A stretch of 64,000 nucleotides of DNA from CALMEC01 sp964531025 (GCA_964531025.1 CAZHDY010000003.1:186001-250000), one strand, 5' to 3'; positions 51,680-60,964 are shown, counted from the stretch's first letter. The notes: generated by a model not told the origin, from the letters alone. Translations and numbers: made by a program.

Positions 51680-53752
51680 ATGAGCACCAACGCCATGGGC
51701 CGCGGCGGCATGCGCGGCATCGACGAGGACGCCCAGCGCCGGCTGAACGCGGAGGCACCCGAGATCCCGAATCTCGGGCGGCGTGCCGTCGCCCTCTTCG
51801 CGCCCTATCGGGGCCGGGTCATCATCACGTGCCTGATCGTGGTCGTCTCCGCCGCGATCGGCGTGATCCCGCCGCTCCTGGTGCAGCGGGTCTTCGACGA
51901 TGCCCTCTTCCCGATCGACGGCGACCCGTCGATGTCGCTCCTGGGCTGGCTGGTCGGCGCCATGATCGGGCTCTACCTGCTGGCCGCCGCACTGAACGTC
52001 GTGCAGACGTGGCTGACCTCGACGATCGGCAACGCGGTCACCGGCGACCTGCGGGTCCGGCTCTTCGAGCACCTACAGGCCATGGAGCTCGGTTTCTTCA
52101 CCCGCACCAAGACCGGCGTCATCCAGTCGCGCCTCCAGAACGACGTCGGTGGCGTCTCGGGCGTGCTCACGTCGACGGTCACCTCCATCCTCGGCAACAC
52201 GGTCACCGTCATCGCCTCGCTGGTGGCGATGGTCCTCATCGACTGGAGATTGACTCTGGTGGCGGTGGTCGTCATGCCCGTCCTGGTCATCGTCCAGCGG
52301 CGCGTGGGTCAGGTTCGCGCGCGAATCGCCGGGCAGACGCAGGAGTCGCTCTCGGAGCTCACCGCCATCACCCAGGAGACCCTGAGTGTCTCGGGCATCC
52401 TGCTCTCGAAGTCCTTCAACCGCCAGCGGACGGAGTCCGACCGGTACCGGGCGGAGAACACCAACCAGGTCCGGCTCCAGGTGAAGCGGGCGATGAGCGG
52501 CCAGGGCTTCTTCGCGGTGGTCCAGGTGCTCATGTCCTCGGTGCCCGCCGCCATCTACCTGATCGCCGGCTGGCTCGTCATCGGCGGATCGGCGGGGATC
52601 ACCGCCGGTGCCATCGTGGCGTTCACCACCGTCCAGGCGCGCCTGCTGAACCCGCTGGTCGGGCTGATGCGCGTCGCCCTCGACGTTCAGACGTCACGGG
52701 CGCTCTTCGCCCGCATCTTCGAGTACCTCGATCTCGTGCCGGCCATTCAGGACGCTCCCGACGCCGTCGACGTCGCGGATGCTCCCGGTCCGCGCGGCGC
52801 CGTCGCGTTCGAGGACATCACGTTCCGCTACCCCGACGCGTCGCCGGACTCGCGCCCCACTCTGGACCGGATCACGTTCACGGTCGAACCCGGACAACAC
52901 GTGGCGCTGGTGGGACCGTCCGGCTCCGGCAAGTCGACGATCCTGTACCTGGCGCCGCGCCTGTACGAGGCGTCGTCGGGCACCGTTCGCTTCGCCGGCG
53001 AGGACGTACGCCACCTCAGCGCCGCCTCCATCATCGACGACGTCGGCATCGTGTCGCAGGAGACCTACCTCTTCCACGCGACCATTGCCGAGAACCTCCG
53101 CTACGCCAAACCGGACGCGACCGACGACGAGCTGGTCGAGGTCTGCCGGGCGGCCAACATCCACCACATCATCGAGGGGTTCGAGGACGGCTACGACACG
53201 CTCGTGGGCGAGCGGGGCTACCGACTGTCCGGTGGTGAAAAGCAGCGTATCGCCATCGCACGCGTCCTCCTGAAGGACCCACCGGTGCTGCTCCTGGACG
53301 AGGCCACCTCCGCGCTCGACACGGTGTCCGAGCACGTGGTGCAGGAGGCCATCGACGAAGTCGCACACGGGCGTACCACCATCACCGTGGCGCACCGACT
53401 CTCGACTATCGTGGACTCGGACGTCATCTACGTGATCGACGCCGGACGGATCGTGGAACGCGGAACGCATGCGGAACTCATGGGACAGGGTGGCCTGTAC
53501 GCGGAGCTCGCGGCCCAGCAGATCTCCGCCGCGCGGATCGAGGGGGTCACGTCGACCGAGTGCGCGCCGTTGCCCGAACGACGCGCGGAGAGGTGCCCGG
53601 AACCGGATCCCGACGATCTGCCAGCGGCACTCCTGGCCAGAGCCGCACTTCTGGGTGCCGTGGCACCGTGGGTCGACGTGCAGCCGACACCGACGCCCGC
53701 GGGTGCTGCTGTGGAGTGGCCACCGGTCGTGCAGCGCGGCCCGGAGGGGTGA
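51680..53752 (+). CDS. ABC transporter, fused permease and ATPase
   Basis: 690 residues. Six membrane helices occupy about residues 45-340 (ABC type 1, exporter class). The ATPase has Walker A GPSGSGKST, signature LSGGEKQRIAIAR, Walker B VLLLDEATSALD and the H-loop in VAHRLSTI. About 85 extra C-terminal residues rich in Pro and Ala are cytoplasmic and unrecognised. It works as a homodimer or heterodimer; no partner gene is adjacent. Substrate unknown. A long 5' gap precedes the ATG. Confidence 0.9.
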   Translation: MSTNAMGRGGMRGIDEDAQRRLNAEAPEIPNLGRRAVALFAPYRGRVIITCLIVVVSAAIGVIPPLLVQRVFDDALFPIDGDPSMSLLGWLVGAMIGLYLLAAALNVVQTWLTSTIGNAVTGDLRVRLFEHLQAMELGFFTRTKTGVIQSRLQNDVGGVSGVLTSTVTSILGNTVTVIASLVAMVLIDWRLTLVAVVVMPVLVIVQRRVGQVRARIAGQTQESLSELTAITQETLSVSGILLSKSFNRQRTESDRYRAENTNQVRLQVKRAMSGQGFFAVVQVLMSSVPAAIYLIAGWLVIGGSAGITAGAIVAFTTVQARLLNPLVGLMRVALDVQTSRALFARIFEYLDLVPAIQDAPDAVDVADAPGPRGAVAFEDITFRYPDASPDSRPTLDRITFTVEPGQHVALVGPSGSGKSTILYLAPRLYEASSGTVRFAGEDVRHLSAASIIDDVGIVSQETYLFHATIAENLRYAKPDATDDELVEVCRAANIHHIIEGFEDGYDTLVGERGYRLSGGEKQRIAIARVLLKDPPVLLLDEATSALDTVSEHVVQEAIDEVAHGRTTITVAHRLSTIVDSDVIYVIDAGRIVERGTHAELMGQGGLYAELAAQQISAARIEGVTSTECAPLPERRAERCPEPDPDDLPAALLARAALLGAVAPWVDVQPTPTPAGAAVEWPPVVQRGPEG

Positions 53753-53796
53753 GAATACGGCCGACGGCTCTCAGACGAGATCCGCGGGCTCCCGTG

Positions 53797-54270
53797 TCAC
53801 ATACTCCGATCGTCGTCCGGCACCAGGACGTACCGGCCGGTGCGCATCGGGACCGCCTTGACCCGGATGCTCGTACCCGGTGGCAGCGACGCGATCTGTG
53901 CCGGGGTCAGATAGTCACGGACGAGCCCCCGAGCGATGGATCCGTCGCGCTCGACGTCGACCACCATCTCGGTTCCGAAACGGTCGGCCCCGATCACCTT
54001 GTCCGTGTTCTCGATGCTCATCACGGTGGCCGCGTATTCCTCGGACGCCGCAGCGGCCTCACTCAGCACGTCCGGGCCGCCGGACTCCCGGTGTGCCTTC
54101 GCGGCCTGGCGTCCCCTCGGGAGGAACGCCAGGATCTGAACCGCCACCGCAGGGATGGCGATGAGGATTCCGACCACCACGAGCGTGGTCCGATCGGTCA
54201 TGCCACCCACGATGATCAGCGCGATCGCGAGGACCTCGAACGGAACGCCGATGCTCTTCAGACGCGACAT
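53797..54270 (-). CDS. Small membrane protein, unknown
   Basis: 157 residues. Two helices near residues 8-28 and 32-52 are followed by a soluble C-terminal domain that ends with VERDGSIARGLVRDYLTPAQ and SIRVKAVPMRTGRYVLV, which looks like a small beta-rich fold. I do not recognise the family. Convergent with the ABC transporter gene, divergent from the ACR3-like gene. Confidence 0.6.
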   Translation of the reverse strand: MSRLKSIGVPFEVLAIALIIVGGMTDRTTLVVVGILIAIPAVAVQILAFLPRGRQAAKAHRESGGPDVLSEAAAASEEYAATVMSIENTDKVIGADRFGTEMVVDVERDGSIARGLVRDYLTPAQIASLPPGTSIRVKAVPMRTGRYVLVPDDDRSM

Positions 54271-54425
54271 GGCCCCCAGGGTAGCGAACCGCGGAAATCG
54301 GCCGACCGACCGGAAGATCGCGACGACCGCCACCGATCCATCGCCGAAACGGAACCGCCGTCCCATCGATCCCCCGTCACCGCATCATGATCCGACCGCC
54401 GTCCACCGCCTACCATCTCGGGGCC

Positions 54426-55421
54426 GTGACGACCGATCCCGACACCTCCCGACCACCTGTCGGCCTCCTGAGGCTGGTGCACGGGGCGGAACGATGGCAG
54501 GTACCGCTGTACCTCGGCGCCGTCGTGCTCGGGGCGCTCGTCGGGCTCCTCGTCACGGACGACGCGAACGGCATCGACAGGGCCATCACCCCGTCGCTCA
54601 TACTGCTCCTCTATACGACGTTCCTGGCCGTGCCGTTCACCCGGATCCGCAGCGCCGCCGGGGACCGACGGTTCATGGCCGCCATCCTCCTCCTCAACTT
54701 CGCGGTCGTCCCGCTCGTGGTGCTGGGACTCAGCCGGTTCGTGGCGTCCGACGAAGCCCTCCTCGTGGGCGTCCTGCTGGTCCTCCTGACCCCATGCATC
54801 GACTACGTCATCGCGTTCACGCGCATTGCCGGCGGAGACGCACCACGACTCTTGGCGGCGACGCCACTGCTGATGCTCGTCCAAATCCTCCTGCTGCCGG
54901 TACTCCTGATCGCGTTCGCCGGGGGCGACGTGGTGGACGTGATCGACTGGACGCCGTTCGCCCAGGCCTTCGTCCTTCTCATCGCCGTCCCGCTGGGACT
55001 CTCCCTCCTGACCCAGAACGCCGCGAGGCGTGCGGCACCGGCCCGGCGGGTGGTGACCGTGATGGACGGCCTCATGGTCCCGCTCATGATGATCACGCTC
55101 TTCGTGATCACCGCCTCGCAGATCAACGAGGTCACCGACCACGCGGACCGGTTGGTCACCGTCATCCCGCTCTACGTGGTGTTCCTCGCCGTGATGCCCG
55201 TCCTCGGAGGTCTCGTGGGCCGGCTCGCACGGCAGGAGACGCCGGGACGTCGGGCGCTTGCGTTCTCGGGTGCGACCCGGAACTCACTGGTGGTGCTGCC
55301 ACTCGCCCTGGCGCTGCCCGACGCGCTGTCGCTGGCCGCAGCTGTCGTGGTGACGCAAACCCTGGTCGAGCTCGCCGGGATGGTCGTGCTCACCCGGGTC
55401 GTTCCCCGCATGATCCGTTGA
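54426..55421 (+). CDS. ACR3-like / bile acid:sodium symporter superfamily transporter
   Basis: 331 residues, about ten membrane helices. LTPCIDYVIAFTRIAGGDAP carries the cysteine conserved in ACR3 arsenite exporters, followed by LQILLLPVLL-like QILLLPVLLIAFAGGD and LAFSGATRNSLVVLPLAL. ACR3 proteins export arsenite, but the family also holds other substrates, and no ars gene is near. Start could be GTG 54426 or ATG 54387. Confidence 0.8.
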   Translation: MTTDPDTSRPPVGLLRLVHGAERWQVPLYLGAVVLGALVGLLVTDDANGIDRAITPSLILLLYTTFLAVPFTRIRSAAGDRRFMAAILLLNFAVVPLVVLGLSRFVASDEALLVGVLLVLLTPCIDYVIAFTRIAGGDAPRLLAATPLLMLVQILLLPVLLIAFAGGDVVDVIDWTPFAQAFVLLIAVPLGLSLLTQNAARRAAPARRVVTVMDGLMVPLMMITLFVITASQINEVTDHADRLVTVIPLYVVFLAVMPVLGGLVGRLARQETPGRRALAFSGATRNSLVVLPLALALPDALSLAAAVVVTQTLVELAGMVVLTRVVPRMIR

Positions 55422-55437
55422 GCCGCTCGGAGCGGCT
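55421..55437 (+). terminator. Hairpin terminator after ACR3-like gene
   Basis: AGCCGCT and AGCGGCT form a seven-pair stem with a CGG loop beginning at the stop codon. Confidence 0.5.
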
Positions 55438-55463
55438 GTTCCGGACCGGCCGGGACGCCTCCG

Positions 55464-56294
55464 CTAGACGGAGGCCGACTCGGTTCGTTCGAGCTCCGCC
55501 AGCAGTCCGCGCAACGAGTCTGCTCCATGCTGAGCAACCTGTCCCGGCGGAAGCTCCCGATAGCGCGGGTTGAAGATCTCCAGGGACACCACGTCGTCGT
55601 ATCCGGCCTCGAGCGCCGCCGCAGTCAATCCCTGCGGCTCCAGCTCACCCTCCCCCGGGAAGCAGCGGTGGTTTCGGCTCCACTGAAGGAGGTCCATGTC
55701 GAGGCGCGGGGCATCGGCGACCTGGACGAGGCCCACCGCCTCCGCCGGAATGGCCGCGAGGTCCGCCACACCGTCACCCAGCGCAAGGTGATGGAAGGTG
55801 TCCAGCACCAGCGCGCCGCGGCGGAGTCCCGCGCGATCGAGGACATCCCAGGTGTCGGTGAGGTGGCTGATGTGGGTCCCCCATGACAGGGCCTCGAACA
55901 TGAGGCCCATGTCGCACTCCGCTGCGATCGCCGCGAGAACCGCCAGCTGCCCCGCCGAACGATCACGATCCGCGATGGCGTCGGGGTCGGTGTTCGACAC
56001 GATCACGATGGTGTCGGTTCCCAGATCGCGTGCAACGGTCAGCTCGTCCCGGAAGCGGGCGACGACATCGGCGAACTCGTCATCGGGCACTCCCTCGGCC
56101 TGCCGGAACGGCTGGTAGGACTCGACGTCCAGACCGGCATCCTGGCACCGCAGGCCGATCTCGGCGGCGGAGAGACCGGACCGGCGAACGTCCTCGTCGA
56201 AGAGCTCGATCCCCTCGAATCCGGCTCCCGAGACCGCTTCGATCTTCTCCACCAGGGTGCCACCCAGAGAGATCGTCGCCATGCACAGCTTCAT
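55464..56294 (-). CDS. Sugar phosphate isomerase/epimerase-like TIM barrel
   Basis: 276 residues of the xylose isomerase-like TIM barrel (AP endonuclease 2) superfamily: FEGIELFDEDVRRSG, DTIVIVSNTDPDA, LMFEALSWGTHISHLTD and VLDTFHHLALGDG, then FPGEGELEP and VSLEIFNPRYRE. The spacing of Glu, Asp, His and Glu metal ligands resembles 3-dehydroshikimate dehydratases, which make protocatechuate. AAGGAG seven bases before ATG 56294 sets the start. A TTAGGG palindrome lies 62 bases upstream. Confidence 0.78.
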   Translation of the reverse strand: MKLCMATISLGGTLVEKIEAVSGAGFEGIELFDEDVRRSGLSAAEIGLRCQDAGLDVESYQPFRQAEGVPDDEFADVVARFRDELTVARDLGTDTIVIVSNTDPDAIADRDRSAGQLAVLAAIAAECDMGLMFEALSWGTHISHLTDTWDVLDRAGLRRGALVLDTFHHLALGDGVADLAAIPAEAVGLVQVADAPRLDMDLLQWSRNHRCFPGEGELEPQGLTAAALEAGYDDVVSLEIFNPRYRELPPGQVAQHGADSLRGLLAELERTESASV

Positions 56295-56356
56295 CGTCCG
56301 CTCCTTCCGCCGGGACGCGATGGTGCCCTCCAGCGACACGCCGTCGCCGTTTGACA

Positions 56357-56370
56357 TTAGGGCACCCTAA
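56357..56370. promoter_or_regulatory. TTAGGGCACCCTAA operator-like palindrome
   Basis: A 14-bp palindrome whose half-sites TTAGG and CCTAA match those of DtxR/IdeR-type boxes, although the full 19-bp consensus is not present. It stands upstream of the TIM-barrel gene and about 100 bases before the end of the divergently placed ABC genes, so it most likely controls the isomerase gene. Confidence 0.5.
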
Positions 56371-56474
56371 CATCGAGAGCGTGATCGGAGCCCTTCGACG
56401 TCGCGATCTGCGTCCGGTCGGTCCGTTCGGCCAGGACCGTCCGCAGAGGTGACGACTCCCTGGATCTCGCCCTG

Positions 56475-57641
56475 CTACTCCCGCGTGGTCCAGGCCTGGC
56501 GCCACGAGATGCGCCCCTGGTTCTGCAACAGCGCACGCCGGTAAAGACGCTCCGCGATGGCGACCACCACGACGGCCGACACGGCGAGGATGCCGAGCGA
56601 AAGGACGGGTTCCCACCACTCCGCCGTGCCACGTACCGCCCGCATGGGCATGAGGATCGCGGAGAACGGTGGGACGTAGGACAGGATCGTCGCCCATGTC
56701 CCACTGACGATAAGTGCGACGAAGAACATCACGACGAGCAGGATGGTGAGCGGAGTGGCGGCGTTCTGCATGTCCTCGGTCCGCGGCGACAGCGCGCCGA
56801 CGACCGCCCACAGGCACGCGAGAAGCAGGAACCCGACCAGGAAGAAGGCGAGGAACCACACAATGCCCCCAGTGACGTCACCCAGGAACGATCCGTAGTC
56901 GGTGAACTGGAGCCCGATGATGCCGACGATCACGTAGAGCAGCGTCTGCCCGAGAGCCAACACCGTGTTGCCGAGGATCTTCCCCGCAAGCAGATGGCGG
57001 ATGGGGATCTTGGTCGCAATGATCTCGACGATCCGGGACTGCTTCTCCTCGACGACGCTACCTCCGAGGGTCATGCCGAACATGATCGACGACATGTAGA
57101 AGAGGATCGCGAAGACGAACGCGAGCGCCGTGGTGAGCTGACGTTCCTTCAGGTCACCGTGCAGCACGTCGGTCGTGACCGCCGTCCCCCGGGAGAGTTC
57201 CTCAACGGACGTGCCCGCGCGGGAGGCGTTCTGCTTGAGGACCTCGTAGCGGATGGCGTCCTCGGCCACGCGTTCGAGCCGCGAGGGAACCTCGTCCTTC
57301 GAGAGCAGCCTCCACCCGTCCGAGGTCGGCGTCAGCCAGGCATCGGCACGCCCGTCCTCCACGACCTGCCGTGCGGCGTCGTCGGTGTCGGCGGTCATCG
57401 CCTTCACCTTGACGTTGTCGGTGAGCGAGGGCGCCAGATCCCTGATGGCCTCGGTCATCTGTGCGGCTCGTGCATCGGACGCCACCACATCGTAGGTGGA
57501 CGTCCGTCCTCCCAGGAGCGCCTGCAGAACGATGAACCCGATGATGAGAACCGTCATGGCGACGGTGCCGATGACGAACGCGCGGTCCGTGATCCTCACG
57601 TGGATCTCACGCCGCGCGACGGTGCGCCACGAGCCCCTCAT
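56475..57641 (-). CDS. ABC-2 type permease (NatB-like)
   Basis: 388 residues. One N-terminal helix, a large extracytoplasmic domain (about residues 45-190), then five helices: ALAFVFAILFYMSSIMFGMT, VVEEKQSRIVEIIAT is the cytoplasmic coupling signature, and VIVGIIGLQF and later segments follow. It pairs with the NatA-like ATPase encoded just upstream (ATGA overlap). NatAB-like pumps export Na+ or other small molecules; the substrate is not shown. Confidence 0.88.
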   Translation of the reverse strand: MRGSWRTVARREIHVRITDRAFVIGTVAMTVLIIGFIVLQALLGGRTSTYDVVASDARAAQMTEAIRDLAPSLTDNVKVKAMTADTDDAARQVVEDGRADAWLTPTSDGWRLLSKDEVPSRLERVAEDAIRYEVLKQNASRAGTSVEELSRGTAVTTDVLHGDLKERQLTTALAFVFAILFYMSSIMFGMTLGGSVVEEKQSRIVEIIATKIPIRHLLAGKILGNTVLALGQTLLYVIVGIIGLQFTDYGSFLGDVTGGIVWFLAFFLVGFLLLACLWAVVGALSPRTEDMQNAATPLTILLVVMFFVALIVSGTWATILSYVPPFSAILMPMRAVRGTAEWWEPVLSLGILAVSAVVVVAIAERLYRRALLQNQGRISWRQAWTTRE

Positions 57642-58522
57642 TCGGACACCTCACGGTAGATGTCGGTCAGGTTCGGGACCACGCGTACGAACTGATGTAC
57701 CGGTCCGCGCGAGACAGCCTCTGCGAGAAGACGCTGATCGGCACCCTGATCCCCGCCAAGCCGGACGATCGCCCCGTCGTCGGAGCGGTCGAACGACGCC
57801 ACGTCGGCCGACGACGCAAGCCAGCCCACGTCGGCATCGGTGACCAGGTGATGACGAACCCCGCCACGCTCGCGGAGCTCCATGACCTCACCGTCCGCCA
57901 CCACCCTCCCGCGGGCCAGGATGACGACCCGATCGGAGAGCCGCTCGACCAGGTCGAGCTGATGGCTGGAGAAGAGGACGGGGACGCCGCGCGCGGTCTG
58001 CCCGCGCAGCAACTCCACCATCTGATCAACGGCGACCGGGTCGAGACCGGAGAAGGGCTCGTCGAGGACGAGGGCCTGAGGACGATGCACAAGGGCGGCG
58101 ATGATCTGTACGCGCTGCTGATTCCCCAGGCTGAGCTTCTCGACCCGGTCGTCCGCGCGGTCCGCGAGCCCGAAACGCTCCAGATACTCCATGACACTGC
58201 GCTTCGCGTCGGTGGACGACATCCCCGACAGCACGCCGAAGTACACGAGTTGGTCCAGGATGGATTGTTTCGGGTAGAGGCCGCGCTCCTCGGGCATGTA
58301 CCCGATGGTCCGCTGCTGTTCCGTCGTGATCGGCGCGTCGCCCCATCGGACCTCGCCAGCGTCGATGGCGAGCAGCCCCATGATCATCCGCATGGTCGTG
58401 GTCTTACCGGCCCCGTTGCCACCGACAAAGCCGGTGATGACCCCGTCCGGCACCGAGAAGGAGACGTCATCGACGGCGGTGAGATCGCCGAACCGACGTG
58501 TGAGATTGCGGACATGGATCAT
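57638..58522 (-). CDS. ABC transporter ATP-binding protein (NatA-like)
   Basis: 294 residues. Walker A GGNGAGKTTT, signature LSLGNQQRVQII typical of the NatA/YhaQ group, Walker B ALVLDEPFSGLDP and H-loop LFSSHQLDLV are all intact. The C-terminal 80 residues are a regulatory domain. ATG 58522 starts the conserved fold; an ATG at 58552 is possible. Coupled to the permease. Confidence 0.9.
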   Translation of the reverse strand: MIHVRNLTRRFGDLTAVDDVSFSVPDGVITGFVGGNGAGKTTTMRMIMGLLAIDAGEVRWGDAPITTEQQRTIGYMPEERGLYPKQSILDQLVYFGVLSGMSSTDAKRSVMEYLERFGLADRADDRVEKLSLGNQQRVQIIAALVHRPQALVLDEPFSGLDPVAVDQMVELLRGQTARGVPVLFSSHQLDLVERLSDRVVILARGRVVADGEVMELRERGGVRHHLVTDADVGWLASSADVASFDRSDDGAIVRLGGDQGADQRLLAEAVSRGPVHQFVRVVPNLTDIYREVSE

Positions 58523-58654
58523 GGGTTCGTCCCGACTATACGGAGACGGCATCGGGCCTCCACCGACGCGGTGAAAGGTCTCACAGAAGGGCCGTAGGAC
58601 CGATGGCACGGGTGTGACGACGTGACGGACGGGACCCGTCCGCCGCGATGATGA

Positions 58655-58736
58655 TGCCGGAGCCGGGGTTTGAACCCGGACCCCCGAAGGGAGAGGAGTT
58701 TAAGTCCCCCGCGTCTACCAGTTCCGCCACTCCGGC
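58655..58736 (-). tRNA. tRNA-Leu (UAA)
   Basis: A class II tRNA on the minus strand. The acceptor stem GCCGGAG/CTCCGGC pairs perfectly. The D-arm region TGGCGGAACTGGTAGACGC, anticodon stem GGGGA/TCCTC with loop CTTAAAC (anticodon TAA), a short variable arm CTCCCTTCGGGGG-like, and T-arm GGGTTCAAACCCC follow. The discriminator base is A, and CCA is not encoded. It reads the rare UUA codon. Confidence 0.95.
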
Positions 58737-58784
58737 CGGTGGACGGTCAGGTTAATCGGCGTACGGCGCCCATCGGATCGCGAC

Positions 58785-59063
58785 TCAGCGCCCGAACGTC
58801 GCCGTGCCGGGGGTGCGGTCGACGGCCACGCGCCGCATCTCGATGCGGCGTGCCCAGGGCTCGGCGATGACCGGCCAGCGGTCCATGATCTCGGCATGCC
58901 GGATGTGCCGGTAGTTCTCGCCCTTCGCGAAGATCATCCGCCGCTCATCCTGGGGAGCGGTGCCTTTCACCGCCTCCGCAAGGCCGGCCACGACGTTCAC
59001 CGCGTCGGCGTCCGACACGTGCTCGGACGAGTTCCCGTTCGTGGATGTCGGATCTTCTGCCAT
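58785..59063 (-). CDS. Small conserved-looking protein, unknown
   Basis: 92 residues: a Ser/Asn-rich head, then DAVNVVAGLAEAVKGTAP, ERRMIFAKGENYRHIRHAEI and MDRWPVIAEPWARRIEMRRV. The compositional change from disordered to basic and aromatic looks coding. No family is recognised. It follows the Ppx/GppA gene by 11 bases on the same strand, so they are probably cotranscribed. Confidence 0.55.
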   Translation of the reverse strand: MAEDPTSTNGNSSEHVSDADAVNVVAGLAEAVKGTAPQDERRMIFAKGENYRHIRHAEIMDRWPVIAEPWARRIEMRRVAVDRTPGTATFGR

Positions 59064-59074
59064 GGACGGGAATC

Positions 59075-59983
59075 CTACCGCGCGAGCGGCGTGAGGCGAA
59101 GGGCGACTCCGTCCAGGAGATCCCGTTCGCTCACCGTCAGGTCGGCGATCCCGGCGGCGTCCATGACACCCGCGGCGATGCACGCTCCGGCGACGACGGC
59201 GGGTGCGCGATCCGGATGGAGGCCCGGGACGGAGCGGCGCTGCTCGAGCGACATGTCACCGAGCCGGTCGGCCATCTCGCCGACCATGGGCCGCGTGATC
59301 CGCGCACCGTGCACGCGATCCGGATCGTACTCGCCGATCGCGATGGCCGCGAGTGTCGTGATCGTGCCGGCCACCCCGACCATGGGGACGCCACGACCGA
59401 CCGCGTCGAACACGGCTCCCGCGGTCTCCGCCGCCGCGTCGACCAGTGAGGCGCGCTCCGCACGGGTGGGCGGATCAGCGTGCAGGTACGCGTCGGTACA
59501 CCGGACGGAGCCGATGTCGAGGCTGACAGCGGTCCGGGGCCCGGACGCGTCACCGCGTACGATCTCAGTGGATCCTCCCCCGATGTCGAGCACCATGACG
59601 TCATCGTCGCCGTCGACCGCCAGACGGGCGCCCACGTACGACATCTCGGCCTCCTGCGGTCCGGTGAGGACCACGAGGTCCGTCCCCAGGTGCTCACGGA
59701 CACGGCGACGGACCTCGTCCCGGTTTGGAGCGTCGCGCACCGCGCTCGTCCCGACCGCGGTGACGGCATCCGGAGCAAACGTGCGCAGGCGCTCACCGTA
59801 GTCGCGCAGGCAGCCGTCGAGGCGCTCCAGCGCGGCATCCGTGACCGTCCCGTCGTCGGCTGCACCGCGACGGAGCGCGGTGACCGTCGTCATGCGCTCG
59901 CCCGCCGGCATGCCGTCCTCGAGGCCCGTGCAGAGGAAGAGCCGGAGCGAGTTGGAGCCGATATCGATGACGGCGACGCGCAT
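59075..59983 (-). CDS. Exopolyphosphatase / pppGpp phosphatase family protein
   Basis: 302 residues. VIDIGSNSLRLFL, VGTSAVRDAPNR, GPQEAEMSYVGARLA, VLDIGGGSTEIV and VAGTITTLAAIAIG are the Ppx/GppA actin-fold signatures. It lacks the C-terminal HD domain of long Ppx proteins, as usual for actinobacterial forms. It hydrolyses polyphosphate or pppGpp. Its start is 11 bases after the upstream membrane protein gene. Confidence 0.9.
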   Translation of the reverse strand: MRVAVIDIGSNSLRLFLCTGLEDGMPAGERMTTVTALRRGAADDGTVTDAALERLDGCLRDYGERLRTFAPDAVTAVGTSAVRDAPNRDEVRRRVREHLGTDLVVLTGPQEAEMSYVGARLAVDGDDDVMVLDIGGGSTEIVRGDASGPRTAVSLDIGSVRCTDAYLHADPPTRAERASLVDAAAETAGAVFDAVGRGVPMVGVAGTITTLAAIAIGEYDPDRVHGARITRPMVGEMADRLGDMSLEQRRSVPGLHPDRAPAVVAGACIAAGVMDAAGIADLTVSERDLLDGVALRLTPLAR

Positions 59984-59993
59984 GGGGCCAGAC

Positions 59994-60326
59994 CTAGCGT
60001 CCGAAGTACTTGAGGGGAGCGCGCAGAACCTTCATGGCGGCGCTCGCCGCACCGACCAGGCGGCCGAGCTCGTCGGTCTTCGTCGTGACCCGATCGATGG
60101 TCCCCATCAACTCCCCCTGCCCCGCGGTGATGCCGTCGAGACGCGTCTGGGCCTGCCCGATCCCCTGGTTCAGGGTCGCCACGTGGGGATCGACGGTGGC
60201 GGTGCTCGACCGGACCGTCCGGTAGAGGCCGAGACCCCGGACGACCAGCACGACGATGCCGGCGACGATCAACAGCGCGAGCAGGATGAACGACAGGAGG
60301 ATGATGTGGTCACCGATCCAGGACAC
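59994..60326 (-). CDS. Small membrane protein with coiled coil, unknown
   Basis: 110 residues. One N-terminal helix (ILLSFILLALLIVAGIVVLV) is followed by an extended alpha-helical region of Gln, Thr and Asp (LNQGIGQAQTRLDGITAGQG, then MGTIDRVTTKTDELGRLVGA) with heptad character, reminiscent of DUF948-type proteins. GTG start. Probably the first gene of the transcript with the Ppx/GppA gene. Confidence 0.6.
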   Translation of the reverse strand: MSWIGDHIILLSFILLALLIVAGIVVLVVRGLGLYRTVRSSTATVDPHVATLNQGIGQAQTRLDGITAGQGELMGTIDRVTTKTDELGRLVGAASAAMKVLRAPLKYFGR

Positions 60327-60336
60327 GGACGCATGC

Positions 60337-60351
60337 TAGATGAGTGGTGCC
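60337..60351. repeat. Short copy of TAGATGAGTGGTGCC end
   Basis: 15 bases identical to the outer part of the right end of the element at 19379-19399. It has no partner nearby and lies between divergent genes. Confidence 0.4.
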
Positions 60352-60447
60352 TCCGGCCGGCCATTTCGGCAACGCGTCGTTCAGACGGACCGTGATCTAC
60401 AACACGTGCTCCCCATGGAGTGCCGGGGCGGTTACTCTGAGCGGGAC

Positions 60448-60666
60448 ATGATGAAGATGATCCGCCGAAACGCCGAGGGACGAACCTGCGAGATCTGCGG
60501 TCGACGCATGCTCACCGGCGAGACCTACCACGTGATGGACAACCGGGGACGCCGTCAGTACCGGCGATCCGTCTGCACCCTGTGTCGCCGACGCGCGCTG
60601 AACAACGGTTGGGAGCCCACCCAGGACTCCGCCAGCCGGCCTCCCGACCCGGACGATGACGACTAG
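60448..60666 (+). CDS. Small treble-clef/zinc-ribbon protein, unknown
   Basis: 72 residues. Four cysteines in CEICGRRM and CTLCRRR, separated by about 25 residues (LTGETYHVMDNRGRRQYRRS), form a likely zinc site; the tail is acidic. The family is not recognised, but small proteins of this look are frequent in actinobacteria. Several ATG codons (60448, 60451, 60457) are possible starts. Confidence 0.6.
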   Translation: MMKMIRRNAEGRTCEICGRRMLTGETYHVMDNRGRRQYRRSVCTLCRRRALNNGWEPTQDSASRPPDPDDDD

Positions 60667-60738
60667 GACCACCGGTTCTCCCGGAGGAGCCGCCCTCCCG
60701 GTATGACGGCCGCGAGGGCGTGATGTGGTGTGCGACCT

Positions 60739-60768
60739 GGATGGTTGATTCCATGGAATCAACCATCC
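60739..60768. repeat. 30-bp perfect palindrome
   Basis: GGATGGTTGATTCCA is followed directly by its reverse complement TGGAATCAACCATCC, with no loop. The arm differs by one base from the GATGGGTGATTCC arm at 24101. As DNA it could be a protein binding site or cruciform, and as RNA a terminator for the zinc-protein gene 72 bases upstream. Confidence 0.55.
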
Positions 60769-60769
60769 G

Positions 60770-60964
60770 GTGACCGACGGGACAGGATCGAAGTTCAGTG
60801 GAGTCGCCGGCAGCGGCCACGGGCCGATCGACCGATGTCACACTGCTTCACCGTCCGCCATCGTGGGACCGTCGGTGCAGCAGGTCCATGTGACGGACGG
60901 AAGGATCCGGACGACCTGGGTACACCGCAACCCGGAGAAGATCGCGCACCCGCCCTGGGTCTGA
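60770..60964 (+). CDS. Possible small protein or gene remnant
   Basis: 64 residues from GTG immediately after the palindrome. The second half, VTDGRIRTTWVHRNPEKIAH then PPWV, looks protein-like, and third codon positions are mostly G or C. No ribosome binding site or family is seen, and it may be a remnant. Confidence 0.25.
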   Translation: MTDGTGSKFSGVAGSGHGPIDRCHTASPSAIVGPSVQQVHVTDGRIRTTWVHRNPEKIAHPPWV

